From assembly GCA_021234155.1 (NCBI GenBank), contig JAJEKV010000288.1, positions 340,268 to 404,267 of the forward strand: 64,000 bases of DNA. The letters are read 5' to 3'. Origin of the DNA: Isoetes taiwanensis (lineage: Eukaryota; Streptophyta; Lycopodiopsida; Isoetales; Isoetaceae). This document shows positions 43,594 through 54,339 of the stretch, in pieces (the stretch's first letter is position 1; the number at the start of each line of letters is the position of its first letter). The position numbers and the translations under genes are program-made. The notes below the pieces were generated by a model, which was not told where the DNA came from, made no database searches, and saw nothing but the letters and a program-made list of their open reading frames with translations.

Positions 43594-44893
43594 CAGTGAA
43601 TGCTGTAGAATCTTCAATCTAGATTGGAAGGTGGTCCTTCAAGTTGAACGTCGAGGTAACTTGTATGAAATCTTGGTTGATTCTGACCAAGAGAAGTTGT
43701 TGAGTCTTGTAGCAAAACCTCCTGCTTCTCAACTTGAACTTTGGCATCGTAGGTTGGCACATTTGAATGTGGCCACGATCCAACATATGGTGAAGAATCA
43801 TTGGTAGCAGATCTTAGTTGTGGGCACTAAACTAAGATGGGTGTTTGTTCAGATGCATGCTTGAAAGATGCATGTTTTGCCTTTCAAAGACTCAAAGGAA
43901 AACTAGTGAAGTATTAGAGCTTGTTCATTCCGATGTTGTTGGACCCATGCAAGTTTCTTCTTTGAATAGAAAGTTATATTTTGTAACTTTCATTGATGAT
44001 TTTAGCAGGAAATGCAAATGTTATTTCCTGAGCACAAAGGATGAAGTTTTTGGAGTTTTCAAGCAATATAAAGCATGGGCAGAGAACTTGATTGGAAAAA
44101 AGATCAAATGTTTGAGATCTGATCGTGGTGGTGAGTACATGTCAAGAGAGTTCCAGGAGTTTTGTGCTTTCATGGAATCAAACGCGGAATACATGTGTCC
44201 GTGTACACCTCAACAAAATGGAGTTGCGTAACGTAAGAAGAATAGAACATTGGTTGAAGCAAAGACTGAGTATGTTGTGGTTATCCGGGTTTACCTCTCT
44301 CTTTGGGCTGAAGCAAAGGAACACAGCCTTTTTGTTATGTGCAAAATCGAATTCCCACATCCATGAGACCAGATAAAATTCCAGAAGAAGTTTGGAGTGG
44401 TAAAAAGCAGAGTGTGAAACACTTACGTTCTTTTGGGTGTTTGTCTTATAGTTTTGTTCCAGATGATGATCGAAGAAAGTTGGATGTCAAAAGTGAGGAG
44501 TACTATCTAGTTGGATATTCAGAAGAATCCAAAGGTTATCGTTTGTATAATCCAAGGAAGAGGAATATTCACATATCACGCAATGTAATCTTTGATGAGA
44601 CACGATTGTATAGGAGCGATCCAACTTCAATAAGTAAAATTGATGAAGAATGCATTCCTGTGGATTGGTTGGATATGGAATCTAATACCAAGCCATTAGA
44701 GATCGAATTTGAAGATGGAGATGAGGAGCATGATGGTGTACTCGAAGATGTTAATGGTGATGTAATTGGCCTGCATTTGCACCGTGATGTTCAAAGAAAA
44801 ACGGCGGATGTACCAACGCTATATGATCCCCGAATTGTATGGTCGCGGGGTTTTGACAAAGCAACTATCAAAGATGCTTTGGAAACCCGGTGA
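43594..44893 (+). pseudogene. Copia integrase and linker
   Basis: LWHRRLAHLN is the HHCC start. HSDVVGPM, FVTFIDDFSRK and LRSDRGGEYMSREF carry the catalytic Asp residues. The E-containing QQNGVAERKNR motif is broken: QQNGVA is followed by TAA (44230). The later FGCLSYSFVPDDDRRKLD and GYSEESKGYRLYNP are the typical C-terminal GKGY-like part. Confidence 0.85.
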
Positions 44894-46314
44894 ACCCCAA
44901 GAAGAAGTCACTAGTGCATGTTTTCTAGTAACCGAGCCAATATCATACAAGGAGGCAATGAAATCGAAGGATGCCGCTAAATGGCTTAGAAGCAACCGAT
45001 GCGTAATATACAAGTTTGATGGAGAATAAGACTTGGGTGTTGGTAGATTCTCTCTTAATGCTCATGTGATTGGTTGTAAGTGGGTTATGGTGCGTAAGTT
45101 TGATCCCCGAACGGCAAGGTGGAGAAGTACAAAGCAAGACTTGTTGCTCAAGGTTTCTCACAGATTGAAGGGATTGAGTACAATGAAAGATTTGTCCAGC
45201 CAGAAATCACCCACGATAAAACTTCTTCTTGCTATGACACAGAATTTAACTTGATTGCGTAGACAATGGACGAAGGCAAGATTTCAATGGAGATCTTGAA
45301 GAAGTGATTTACATGAGGCAACCTGAAGGATACAATGTTCCGTGACGAGAAAACAAGGTTTGTTTATTGAAGAAATCATTGTATGGGTTGAGACAAGTCA
45401 TGAGACAATGGTATGCATGCCTAGATCAATTTCTCAAATCAAAAGGTTTTGTGACTTCTCCAGCAGATGATTGTCTTTATATTGGAAGGTGTGATGATGG
45501 AGTATGTTTTATTGGGATTCATGTTGATGACAGTCTCATTGTTGGGAATTCATGGCAATATGTGGATTTTGTGAAAAATATGTTAAGTAAGCGATTTCAA
45601 ATGACAGATCAAGGTTATATACATCATTACCTTGGCATGAAGGTGGAGATTGATCGTGATCAAGGTAAAGTCAAATTGAGCCAACGTGATGTTGGAGAAA
45701 TTTAGAATGCAGAGTTGCAAACCTGTGGCAATACCAATTGTACCAGGTACTATCTTATCTATGCAGATGAGACCTAAAACGCAGAGGGAGTATGAAGCAA
45801 TGTTGAAGACACCATACCAAAGCTTGATTGGTGCATTGATATACCTTGCATTGAATACTAGACCAGAGATTGCTTTTGCAATGTGATATCTTAGCGGTGT
45901 TTATGTCCGGAACCGTGTTCTCAACATTGGCAAGTCGCTAAGCCGCTCTTCGGATTTAAAAGGTACTATTGATTATGGTTTAGTACTTCATGGTGGACAA
46001 AAGTTGTTAGTATACCCGATGCGATTGGCTGGGTGACATTGATACTAGAAGATCCACTAGTGGTATGGGCGTTTTTCTAGATGGTAGAAGTTTGATTTCA
46101 TGGAGATGTAAACGTCAAGAATCAGTGGCATTATCATCAGCTGAAGCAGAGTATATAGCGGTCTCAGGTGCTGCAAGAGAAGTGGTATGGATGCGAAGAC
46201 TTATGAAAAAAGTATTTTTATGAAACAAATAGAACCAACAAAAATATTGTGCGACAATCAAAGTTGTATTGCTATAGCTTAAGAATCGTGGTACCATTAT
46301 AGAACAAAGATATT
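44894..46314 (+). pseudogene. Copia reverse transcriptase and start of RNase H
   Basis: SYKEAMKSKDAAKW, MRQPEGYN, LLKKSLYGLRQVMRQWY and IGIHVDDSLIVG (the usual YVDD is HVDD here), then LGMKVE. RNase H starts with TPYQSLIGALIYLALNTRPEIAFAM and ALSSAEAEYIA-like sequence (SAEAEYIAVSGAAREVVW). Interrupted at 46314 by the gypsy element and resumed at 59552. Confidence 0.85.
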
Positions 46315-47868
46315 TAGACGCACCCAAAGAGATAATGGGTCCCGTAACGATACTATATCGCTCGCCACGCCAGACACGCCAATCTCGACGACGGCGGTGC
46401 CGACGGATAGCCAGGTAAGTAGCCCTAGGGGCAACTTGCTAGGTATGTTCACATGTTATTAATGTGTACTTATGCACATTAATGTGGGCACACTTTTCCA
46501 TGTAGGCATATTTTGCCACCTAGCCATTAATGGCAAGTGGGCCCTTTCCAATTATCCCACATGCCAAAAAGGGCTAATTGGAAACCCTAGCCCTAACCCC
46601 ATGTCTATTTAGGGTAGGGAAACCCTAACTTGCTAGTTTTCATCCATAGGGTTTTAGAGCTCGCTTTGGCTGCCCCCCAGAGCCAAAAACCGCCTCCCGT
46701 GACGCCAAGCTTAATCGCACCATCGCTTTTCCTAACCTGATCAGCCTGGAATGGTTGAACTTAGGTCGAGGAGCCACCCAAGGATCAGTATTTGGTCAAT
46801 TTAATAGCTTAAACCGCCTTCTAGTCATAGAACCAAGAAGCTTAGACTATTAAATTGCCCATAGCAGCTATCTAGATCTTTAGATCTTAGACACTAACTA
46901 AAGAACCTAACTCTATGATATAGATTAGATCTAGTTCTTTAGTTCTTCCGTGATATATATGGATGATGTATCTCTGCGGAACTCCTTGTATTGGGAAGGG
47001 GGTAGAGGCCCTAAGGCTTTGTAGTTGATGCTCCTAGAGTAGCCCTCTAGCATAATCAGAAATTCGCCTGCGGTGCAAGAACCACCGGGTTGTGGGTGAA
47101 GGGCCGACCGGGCTAAGAAGGAGGTTCATGTCCCCGACTTTGAACCATCCTCCGGGTGTGTAAAGCCTACCAGTGGATCATTGTGACTAGGGTCTAATGG
47201 CTTACCACCGAAAAGCGGTAAGGCATGGACTCATACCCTGCGGAAGTGGTGTACACTTTCCAGCTGGGTTCACCGAACACGGGCAAAGGGTCCTCTAGTC
47301 ACCTTGAGTCAAAGATGCATCTCTCGGGGAGTGATCCCTTCCTGCCCCATCGAACCGGGAGGATGAGACCTGTGAATAGCCCTTCTGGCTATGCATCCCG
47401 CTGGCTAGGCCGTGTCCCGACACTTTTCAGCCTACTCGCAAAGTGTGCAATGTGAGGGGCGGATGGAGTGGACAACCCTATGCCATGTTCTTATGCCAAC
47501 CAAATCCATTGCCATGAATTTCGGCCCCAAGAATGAACTGAGACCCAAGCCGCCACCCTCCCTTCGAAGTCCGAGCCTTGGGTAGAGTTTCCATATGTAT
47601 GATGTCGATCATTGTTTATGCAGATGTTGATGCACCACCTTCGGGTGGATGGAGGATTATGTTGTATACCGACATGTATGTTTGCGCGCTTCCGCAGCCT
47701 AGGTAGGCCCCGAGGGAGAGGTAGAATGACACCTTCACTCTTCCCCACCGGACTCGCTACGGGTGCAAAGGACATGTGGAGGGCCCCAGACGCTGTGGAA
47801 CCTGGTATGGGGAGAACTCCTGTTTGTATACCTGTGAGAGCACCGTGATGCTAGTAGGGGACGCCACA
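46315..47868 (+). repeat. Gypsy 5' LTR
   Basis: Starts TAGACGC (TGACG in the other LTR) and ends GACGCCACA. It aligns with 57987-59546 throughout, with long identical AT-rich runs and small differences at GC-rich spots. ORFs inside (for example 47225-47455, 47612-47848) have no motifs. Confidence 0.93.
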
Positions 47869-47869
47869 A

Positions 47870-47882
47870 TGGTATCGTGAGC
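47870..47882 (+). promoter_or_regulatory. Gypsy primer-binding site
   Basis: TGGTATCGTGAGC, one base after the LTR, matches TGGTATCAGAGC except for a small difference in the middle. Initiator tRNA-Met is the likely primer. Confidence 0.75.
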
Positions 47883-48072
47883 AATGTTCTTGGAGACCAA
47901 GAGCAAAGCACCGCCATGTTCCAAAGAGTAACCGACTTGATAGGATCCTCAAGCCTCTAAAAGTGGGAAAATTTTTCTCATTTTTGTAGTTATGCTAAGC
48001 TAGTAACAATTAAGTTTAATTGGAATTTGGTAAGATTAAAAAGAATAAGCCCAAAATTTTCCAAGTGAGGTG

Positions 48073-48139
48073 GTCTCACACCGCTACCGGGTCGCAGAAC
48101 TAAAATTTAGTTTTTGAGCGAGGCTAAGCCGCGTGAGAC
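48073..48139 (+). repeat. Hairpin H1 of gypsy leader
   Basis: GTCTCAC ... GTGAGAC enclose CTACCGGGTCGC and a central AACTAAA/TTTAGTT palindrome, then GAGCGAGGC. First of four related copies. Confidence 0.8.
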
Positions 48140-48257
48140 ATCGAAGCAAAAAACACCAAAACATGATGAAATTGAGAAAAGTAATATGGTAAGGCTAGTT
48201 CTAAGTAGGAATTAATTAGAATAGCATGTTTTAATTACCTAAATAACCTAGTTAATG

Positions 48258-48330
48258 GGGAGATTCACAGCCTCTACCGCCTGGTCTAAAAACTAAACTT
48301 TAGTTTTGAAGCGAGGCCAAAGCCGGAGAC
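48258..48330 (+). repeat. Hairpin H2 of gypsy leader
   Basis: Diverged copy of H1 ~190 bp downstream: CTCTACCGCCTGGTC, AACTAAACTTTAGTT and GAAGCGAGGC are kept, while the outer GTCTCAC/GTGAGAC arms are weaker. Confidence 0.65.
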
Positions 48331-48433
48331 CAATAGCTAGAAAAAGTCTGAAATAAGTGTAGATTTTAACTAAGTAGGTGCCTTAGCATGTTAAATAGAG
48401 CAACTTGAACTTTGACCTAAAAATTTCCCAAGC

Positions 48434-48441
48434 TATAAATA
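48434..48441 (+). promoter_or_regulatory. Internal TATA box 1
   Basis: TATAAATA lies 106 bases before the MARTKQ start codon. No ATG occurs between the expected transcription start (~30 bases on) and 48540. Confidence 0.5.
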
Positions 48442-48539
48442 GATGTAAACCCCCTCATTTTTCGCCCCAATTCTAGAAACCGCTTCTTCCCCACTTAGGG
48501 CATCTTTGGGCGCTTTTACCCGATTGACGATCCGAAAGC

Positions 48540-49049
48540 ATGGCCCGAACCAAACAGATCGCCAGAAGCTGCCGCCAGCGAAACCACCAGCCACACGGAG
48601 GCTGAGATCATTCGACAGATGCTTCGAGAGGCTCGGGAAAGGGGGTCGCTCACGGACGAAGAGCGTGACACGCCCGACCGATCGACGCCTTCAACCAGCA
48701 GGTGGAACAGGACGAGGCAACATCACCAACCTCCATGGACGAGGAGACAAGGGAGGTATATGAGGAAATAGAGCGGGAGATCCGGGAACAGGAAAGAGCA
48801 GAAGACCATTCTGAAGCAGCCACGGAGATCCTCGAGCAGGAAGAGCAGGTGACAGGTCTGGAGCCAGCAGAGGAAGCAGACCTTAGAAGGTTCATTAGGA
48901 AATATGAACGCCGGGAGAAGAGGAAGGAAGACAAAAAGAGGAAAAGGGAGGAAGAGGAACAGAAAGCAGCAGAAGAGAAAAAGAAGGCGAAGGGGAAGTT
49001 CGTGGATAGCACAAGGAAGTCAAGGACCGCCCACGAGGAAGAGGCCTAA
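48540..49049 (+). CDS. Gypsy accessory ORF A with histone H3-like N-terminus
   Basis: The first ATG after TATA box 1 begins MARTKQIAR; histone H3 begins MARTKQTAR. As read the frame stops after 21 codons (TGA 48603-48605). The next frame continues with basic KLPPAKPPATRRL, then a third with AEIIRQMLREAR, then 48702-49049 with a highly charged coiled-coil-like MDEETREVYEEIEREIREQE ... KYERREKRKEDKKRKREEEE. Continuity of composition suggests one ~170-residue protein broken by one-base shifts. No histone fold is present, so it is not an H3 gene. Role unknown; a chromatin-reader decoy is an inference. Confidence 0.6.
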
Positions 49050-49963
49050 CCCCAAGATCGTTATCAAGGAGCGGCAAGCCGATCTAACCTCCCAACTCCT
49101 CCGACGACTCTTCCGATGGGGACTTCAACCCTAATGCCGCAGGTGGAAGCTCTTCTAAACACCCAGCGCATTTAATGTAATACCCGACCAGCCAAAGACC
49201 GAAAGCAAACCCCAAAGAAGATCAATGCGTAAGCCCCCGAAAACCCGCATGGGATAGGAAGAAACAGCCACCTCAAAACCGCCCTTTTAAAAGTGGACTT
49301 TTTATGTCACATTAAAATCGGGTCAATAACATGTTAAGATATAATTTAAAGGAAGATGAGGGAGCACGAGGCGATATGAAGAAGTGGGAGGCATACCTCA
49401 AAAAAGAAGTATTATGAAGAAAATGTGGTCGTTCATCGAGGGAGGGCGCACCAACGGCAAAGAAACTTTAAAGCCGCCACCACCAAAGCCCAAGGCCCCC
49501 AAGCCGCCACCCAAGAAGAAGATTGACAGGAAGGAGGTAGAGAGGAGAGAGCCATGGAGATTAGGCACTTCCAACAAAGACGGCCTTCTAATTCCCCGCG
49601 GCCCCTTTGCTCGGTTAGTTCGAGAAGTGATGCAGCCTACGTGATAACTTCGTGAGTCACGGATGAGGGCCGGCCGGCAATGCAAGAGGCGGCCGAGGCA
49701 AGGATAGTGCAACACTTTGAAGATTCAACAGCTTGCAATCGCTCACGCCTAAGCGGATAACCCTAATGCGACAAGACATGAGTCTTATGAAATGTGATAA
49801 AGGAGAACGCTCTTTAGAACTTTTTTTTTTTTTTGTAAATAATTGAAAATTTTGTAATATAGAGCAATTTTGTGTACCTTTAATTGCATTAATTAGGCAA
49901 GTTAGTAGGTTTTAGCTTTTATTGCAAAGAAAATAGGACATTTGCGCATCTAAAAACGCGGAT
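49050..49963 (+). other. Gypsy leader, unassigned
   Basis: A short ORF at 49384-49644 (KPPPPKPKAPKPPPKKK, Pro/Lys-rich) may continue ORF A. The rest shows no motif; a T run lies at ~49820. Confidence 0.3.
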
Positions 49964-50029
49964 GTCTCACACCATACCGGGTCGCGAAAACTAAATTTTA
50001 GTTTTGAAGCGAGGCGCAAGCTGTGAGAC
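49964..50029 (+). repeat. Hairpin H3 of gypsy leader
   Basis: GTCTCAC...CATACCGGGTCGC..AACTAAATTTTAGTT..GAAGCGAGGCGCAAG..GTGAGAC, closely related to H1. Confidence 0.8.
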
Positions 50030-50161
50030 CTCGCCCAAACTTGACCAAAACAGCTCCAAATCGACCAAATAAGGGGTCAATTCCGTCTGATTTGATGAGC
50101 CCATCACCTTTACACCCTTAGTTTATCCAAATTGGACACCTTTTGATCGAATGAGATCGAT

Positions 50162-50228
50162 GTCTCACAGCTCGCTACCGGGTCAAGAACTAAACATTAG
50201 TTTTTGAACGAGGCGCAAGTCGGGAGAC
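50162..50228 (+). repeat. Hairpin H4 of gypsy leader
   Basis: GTCTCAC..GCTACCGGGTC..GAACTAAACATTAGTT..GAACGAGGCGCAAG..GGGAGAC, 198 bp after H3, mirroring the H1-H2 spacing. Confidence 0.8.
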
Positions 50229-50418
50229 CTCCTACCATCTCCTCACCAGACTTGTCCAAATCATCTTCAAGTTATTGTATAGCATCTTTTAAGTAATCTA
50301 GCCTTGCTCAAACATCTCATCTAGTCTTCAAATTTCCATTTTTGACCTCAGATAGACTAGAATTACCCAACCCCAGGAATTTTCCAAGTCTTCCAAAAAT
50401 TAGGGTTTTCCCCTTTTC

Positions 50419-50426
50419 TATAAATA
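50419..50426 (+). promoter_or_regulatory. Internal TATA box 2
   Basis: TATAAATA in TTCTATAAATAGACCCTCAT, similar to AGCTATAAATAGATG...CCCTCAT at TATA box 1. It lies 116 bases upstream of the ATG at 50542. Confidence 0.5.
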
Positions 50427-50541
50427 GACCCTCATTTCTCGATAGCACCCCACAAACTGTTTCCCTCGCCCTTCTAGCCGATTTCTCAACTCCCCGAGGG
50501 GCTTTGCAACCGCTTGTTACCCTCTTCTCTCGAATTAACCA

Positions 50542-50700
50542 ATGGCAACCCTCGGATTAGATGGTACAGCCGGCCAATATGCCGCCGAGGCCGACGCCGA
50601 CCAAATCTTCCATATCTTCGTGAAAGAGGTAGACGCCCAAGCAACCTTTGCACGCAACCCCAGCCTTACAATAGAGTCTTGTCTCGAAGTTCCAAGCTAG
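50542..50700 (+). CDS. Gypsy accessory ORF B (52 codons, possibly longer)
   Basis: First ATG after TATA box 2. It reads MATLGLDGTAGQYAAEADAD then QIFHIFVKEVDAQATF and stops at 50700. No family recognised. Open frames further on (51248-51628, Glu/Thr/Ser-rich with AKIAQIMEAHKAANQPPTEE; 51849-52118) may be continuations after small shifts. Confidence 0.45.
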   Translation: MATLGLDGTAGQYAAEADADQIFHIFVKEVDAQATFARNPSLTIESCLEVPS

Positions 50701-52246
50701 GGTAGAACCAGCTAGCTAGTACCCCCCCCTTGTGTAGGCTACTTTGTTCCTAGACACCCCTCGTAGCAAAGATTAGACGACGGCCCTAACATCGCCAAAT
50801 ACCGACAAACAAAGCGCAGCAAGACACGGAGCCAATGGTCCTAACCGGCCAATAGGGACCAAGTACTTTCTTCAACACCGCCTCGGCAATCTTTTTCACC
50901 CACCGCGCCGAGAACACCGTGGGGAAACCTCCATTCCCCCTTTGACATAGACCCATTAGCCATAGCAAGAGAACAAACGCCTTACGCAGTGATGAACAGG
51001 AGCAAGAAGGGAAAGAACAGAGGACTCGACGCAGCAAGAATCGAGAGGAGGAGGAAGACTACGCCGAGCTCGACCCCGCCAGAGGAGCGGCGACAAGCGT
51101 AATCAGAGTGGCAGGACTTCGAGAGAAGCCGCAAACCCTTAGAGTCGCACATTCCCTTTGGGCTAGGGCATTACAAGCCTAGCCCCCATTATTGTCAAGG
51201 CGCAGGAGTTTCGCTTCTAAGTTTACATCCAAAACCTCCCTGAGTGTGTGGAAAGGGAGTACAGCACTGAGGAGTTGCCGCACAAACCCGGAAGAACGGA
51301 CTCGACGACTTCATCGTCCGAGGAGCATCCGACTTCCCTCCAAGTAAGGGAAGCCGACACTTACACCGAGAGTCAACCACGGACATCCGTGCCTACAGCA
51401 AAGATCGCGCAGATTATGGAGGCGCATAAAGCCGCAAATCAACCACCGACGGAGGAAGAGTTCCTTGCCCTACAGAACAGATGGGGATCCGCCACGCAAC
51501 ATCAACATCCTAACGGCAAGCTCGTTCGGCAACGCCCCCCTGAGAGAAGGGGCGAAGTTCGACCTCGTGAGAGCTTCAAGAACCGGGCCGAGACTACAGT
51601 GGAGCTCATCACAAAGGGAAGTAGATGACTTTGGCGGGCGCATTACGTGAGCTGGATACCGAAAGTGGTCGAAGTTCGCCTCGCAACGCATGTGTCGTTG
51701 CGGTATTACCTTCCCCGCCGATGGATGGAAGAATAGCGTAATTCACCGCAAATTCACCCCCGTGAGGCGCAGGAAGGAGTATCGATGCTAATTGGCGCTT
51801 ATCGATTTGGCCTAAGATGCGCTGGGTTGCCCCTCAACACCGAAAAGTATGCCATCCCGGGTGAAGAGAGCAAGTAGCACTCGATGTTTTCGACTTCGCC
51901 ATACCGCACAGGCGGTGGAAGATCGGGCGGGACCGCAGCCTTTATACCTCCGACCGCAGAGTAGAAGACTTGGCAGAGCCTTGCAGGGTATGGATCTTCA
52001 GCCAACGCCCTTAGGAACTTGGGTCATTCAAAGGGGAACAGCCCAAGTGAAAAAGTTCCTAGAGGATAATCCATCCTACCGGCAAAGATCAAGAATAGTT
52101 AGCAATCTTGATCCCTAAGTTTTAATTTTGTAGTAGCATACTATAAAATACTAATATAATTCTTTTGCACTATAAATGTTTTGTTGATGAATCTTGTGTC
52201 CCCAACTATACCAACAAACATAAACAATGCAAGGGAACATGTAAAA
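50701..52246 (+). other. Gypsy leader with broken open frames
   Basis: Contains the 51248-51628 and 51849-52118 frames. A stop near 52118 precedes a ~130-bp AT-rich gap before gag. No domain recognised. Confidence 0.35.
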
Positions 52247-53160
52247 CTAACCATATAGCCATGAACTACTTGTGTATGCAGCTAGAGGCCTAAGCTCGGG
52301 GAACGACAACGCCGGGAACATATGGAAGAACAGAGTCCCCCCAGTGCCACGCCCGCAAGGAACCCCGCTCGAGGAATTTGGAGCCATCACCCCGTAAGAG
52401 GAAATATCTCGATGAGGACGGACCGAACAGATAAAGGCCTTGTCGTCCGCGCAAGTAGGAGCGGGTCGGTGGGCAACGCCGCTTGTCTCAAGCATCGGGC
52501 CAAAAACAAGAAGAGACAAGAAGAGAAGCAAGAGAAGGAGGTCCCCAGCTCGAATCCTCCGACTCAAGTTCAGATTCGCACCGATTCGAGGAAGAGGAAG
52601 AGCAGTGCCCGTGGACCTGGACAGATGCAAGGCGAGAAACCCCGGCAGATGCAAGGCGAGGGACGCCATATATGGATCTACAAAGGGACACCGTGAGCCT
52701 CCGACTACCGTAAGAAGGTAGATTCTCGCGACCGGGCAATGTATGGAAGGCCCTGAATCGAACAGCTTCTTCTGGGAGAACAGTCGATTGGAAGCAGAGG
52801 CATGGCGGACTAAATGAGTGAGTACCGCAATGCGTATGGCATGAAGGATAAGGACAAAGGTAGAGTGGCAACAGCCAACTTGAAAGGAGCCGCGACGGAT
52901 TTGGTGGAAGGGTTATGCAAAGGCACATGGCTTAAGGTGGATGCTTGTAAGTTCAGGAAGTTCGCTAAAGCCTTCAAGCGCCATTACGCCCCCCGAGGGA
53001 GCACAAGTCCAACATGATGCAAAGTTAGCTTTTACAGTTGCAAAGAAGGCAACAAGTCAGTCCACCCGTAAATATACCGAGGAATTCATGAGGTCGAGGT
53101 CAGATGTGCCAAAGTTAGGCGAGAAGCATGCAGAGAAAGCTACGCCGAAGGCCTAAATGA
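52247..53160 (+). pseudogene. Gypsy gag
   Basis: An acidic, Ser/Glu-rich N-terminal part (SSDSSSDSHRFEEEEEQ, ~52550) is followed by a retrotransposon-gag-like core: KGRVATANLKGAATDLVEGL, KFRKFAKAFKRHYAP, YTEEFMRSRSDVPKLGEKHAE, EGLNEEIREVL. No CCHC knuckle is readable. Several shifts. Confidence 0.65.
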
Positions 53161-54070
53161 GGAGATCCGCGAAGTTTTGTAAGGGCAATAAACCCTAGAA
53201 CAAGATCGTAAGCGAGTCCAAGGCAATAAGCTTGCAAGGAACGGACCTCTAATAGCGGGCGAGGCAAAGCAAGATTACCGTGACAAAGGCAAGGCAGCAG
53301 GTGTAGTTTTAGCCCGAGGACAACCAAAGCCCGTCAGACCAGCCTAGAGCCCCATATAGTGGCAATCGGGAAGAAAAGCCAGGAGAAGAAGTGTGTGTCC
53401 TTCAAAGACAAGCAGAAGGGTCAAACTACTCCAAAGCAAAGTATGCCTTTTGCGTGCCATGCCCAAGGAAAAGAGACAGAGTGCATAGAAAAGCAGCTTT
53501 TGCTTTCGTGTGCTTCCACCAAAGCCATAGGACAAATGAACCCGCCCATACGCCATGAGTGCAAAGACTAGCAGAGTTGGGAGATTGGGACACTCGCCCG
53601 GACGACGACGGGCGAGGAAGCCCGCCGACTACATTCGTGGTGAGTGTCATATCTTTGCCGCAATAGATACAGAAAAGCAAGAGAGCCAAGATAAAGTAAT
53701 TTCCACAAGAGGGAAGGCCAAGGCCAAGTCCTTCATAGTCTTGATAGACTCGTGAAGTAGCCATAACTTTGCATCCCCCGTATCGGTTCAAGTGTTGAAG
53801 TTGAAACCACTAAAGTCAAAGCCAAGGCCCGCTTGTCTTAGCAAGTGGAGCAAAGAAGGCGCATCGCAGGTAAGAGAATCAACTTCGACATCGACCGCCG
53901 TGGATTAAAATCCGTGATGGGGGCAGAGGTGATGGGCATTGGCAAATACGACCTGATCATAGGTATGGAGTACCTTGGACCAGCAGGGCCATTATTGATT
54001 GTGGAAAGCCGGAAGGTGACCTTCCCAACGCCCGACGGCAAGATCATTGAGATCATTGTGTAAAGAAGTT
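53161..54070 (+). pseudogene. Gypsy aspartic protease
   Basis: FIVLIDS-stop-SSHNFA at ~53735-53775 corresponds to the LIDSGSSHNF active site with a nonsense change at Gly. YDLIIGMEYLGPAGP and VTFPTPDGK (53949-54035) correspond to the DLILGMDWL part. Confidence 0.75.
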
Positions 54071-54339
54071 GTTCCCATCATGCAAAGGCATGTCTTCTAA
54101 ACAAATTGCTCAAGTGCATCAAGAGTGAGCAGGTAGCATACATCTTCAAGCTTGAGGCTAGTGAGCCGGAATCGAAGGAAGCAAGGAGACAAGGTGCTCA
54201 AAGAAGTTGCCGGGCTAAATAGTTGTCGATCACGGAGTTCCATGATCTCTTTCCGTGATGAGATCAAGCAGCCTTCCTCCTTATAGGGGAGTCGAAAAGT
54301 AGATAGCACTCGAACCGGGAACAAAGCCGACAAGCAAGG

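Noticed and set aside
47225-47848. ORFs inside the gypsy LTRs (also 58993-59449)
   Set aside because: LTR sequence; the frames differ between the two LTRs and carry no motif.
48540-49049. A genuine histone H3 gene
   Set aside because: Only the first nine residues resemble H3; the histone fold is absent and the position is inside a gypsy element.
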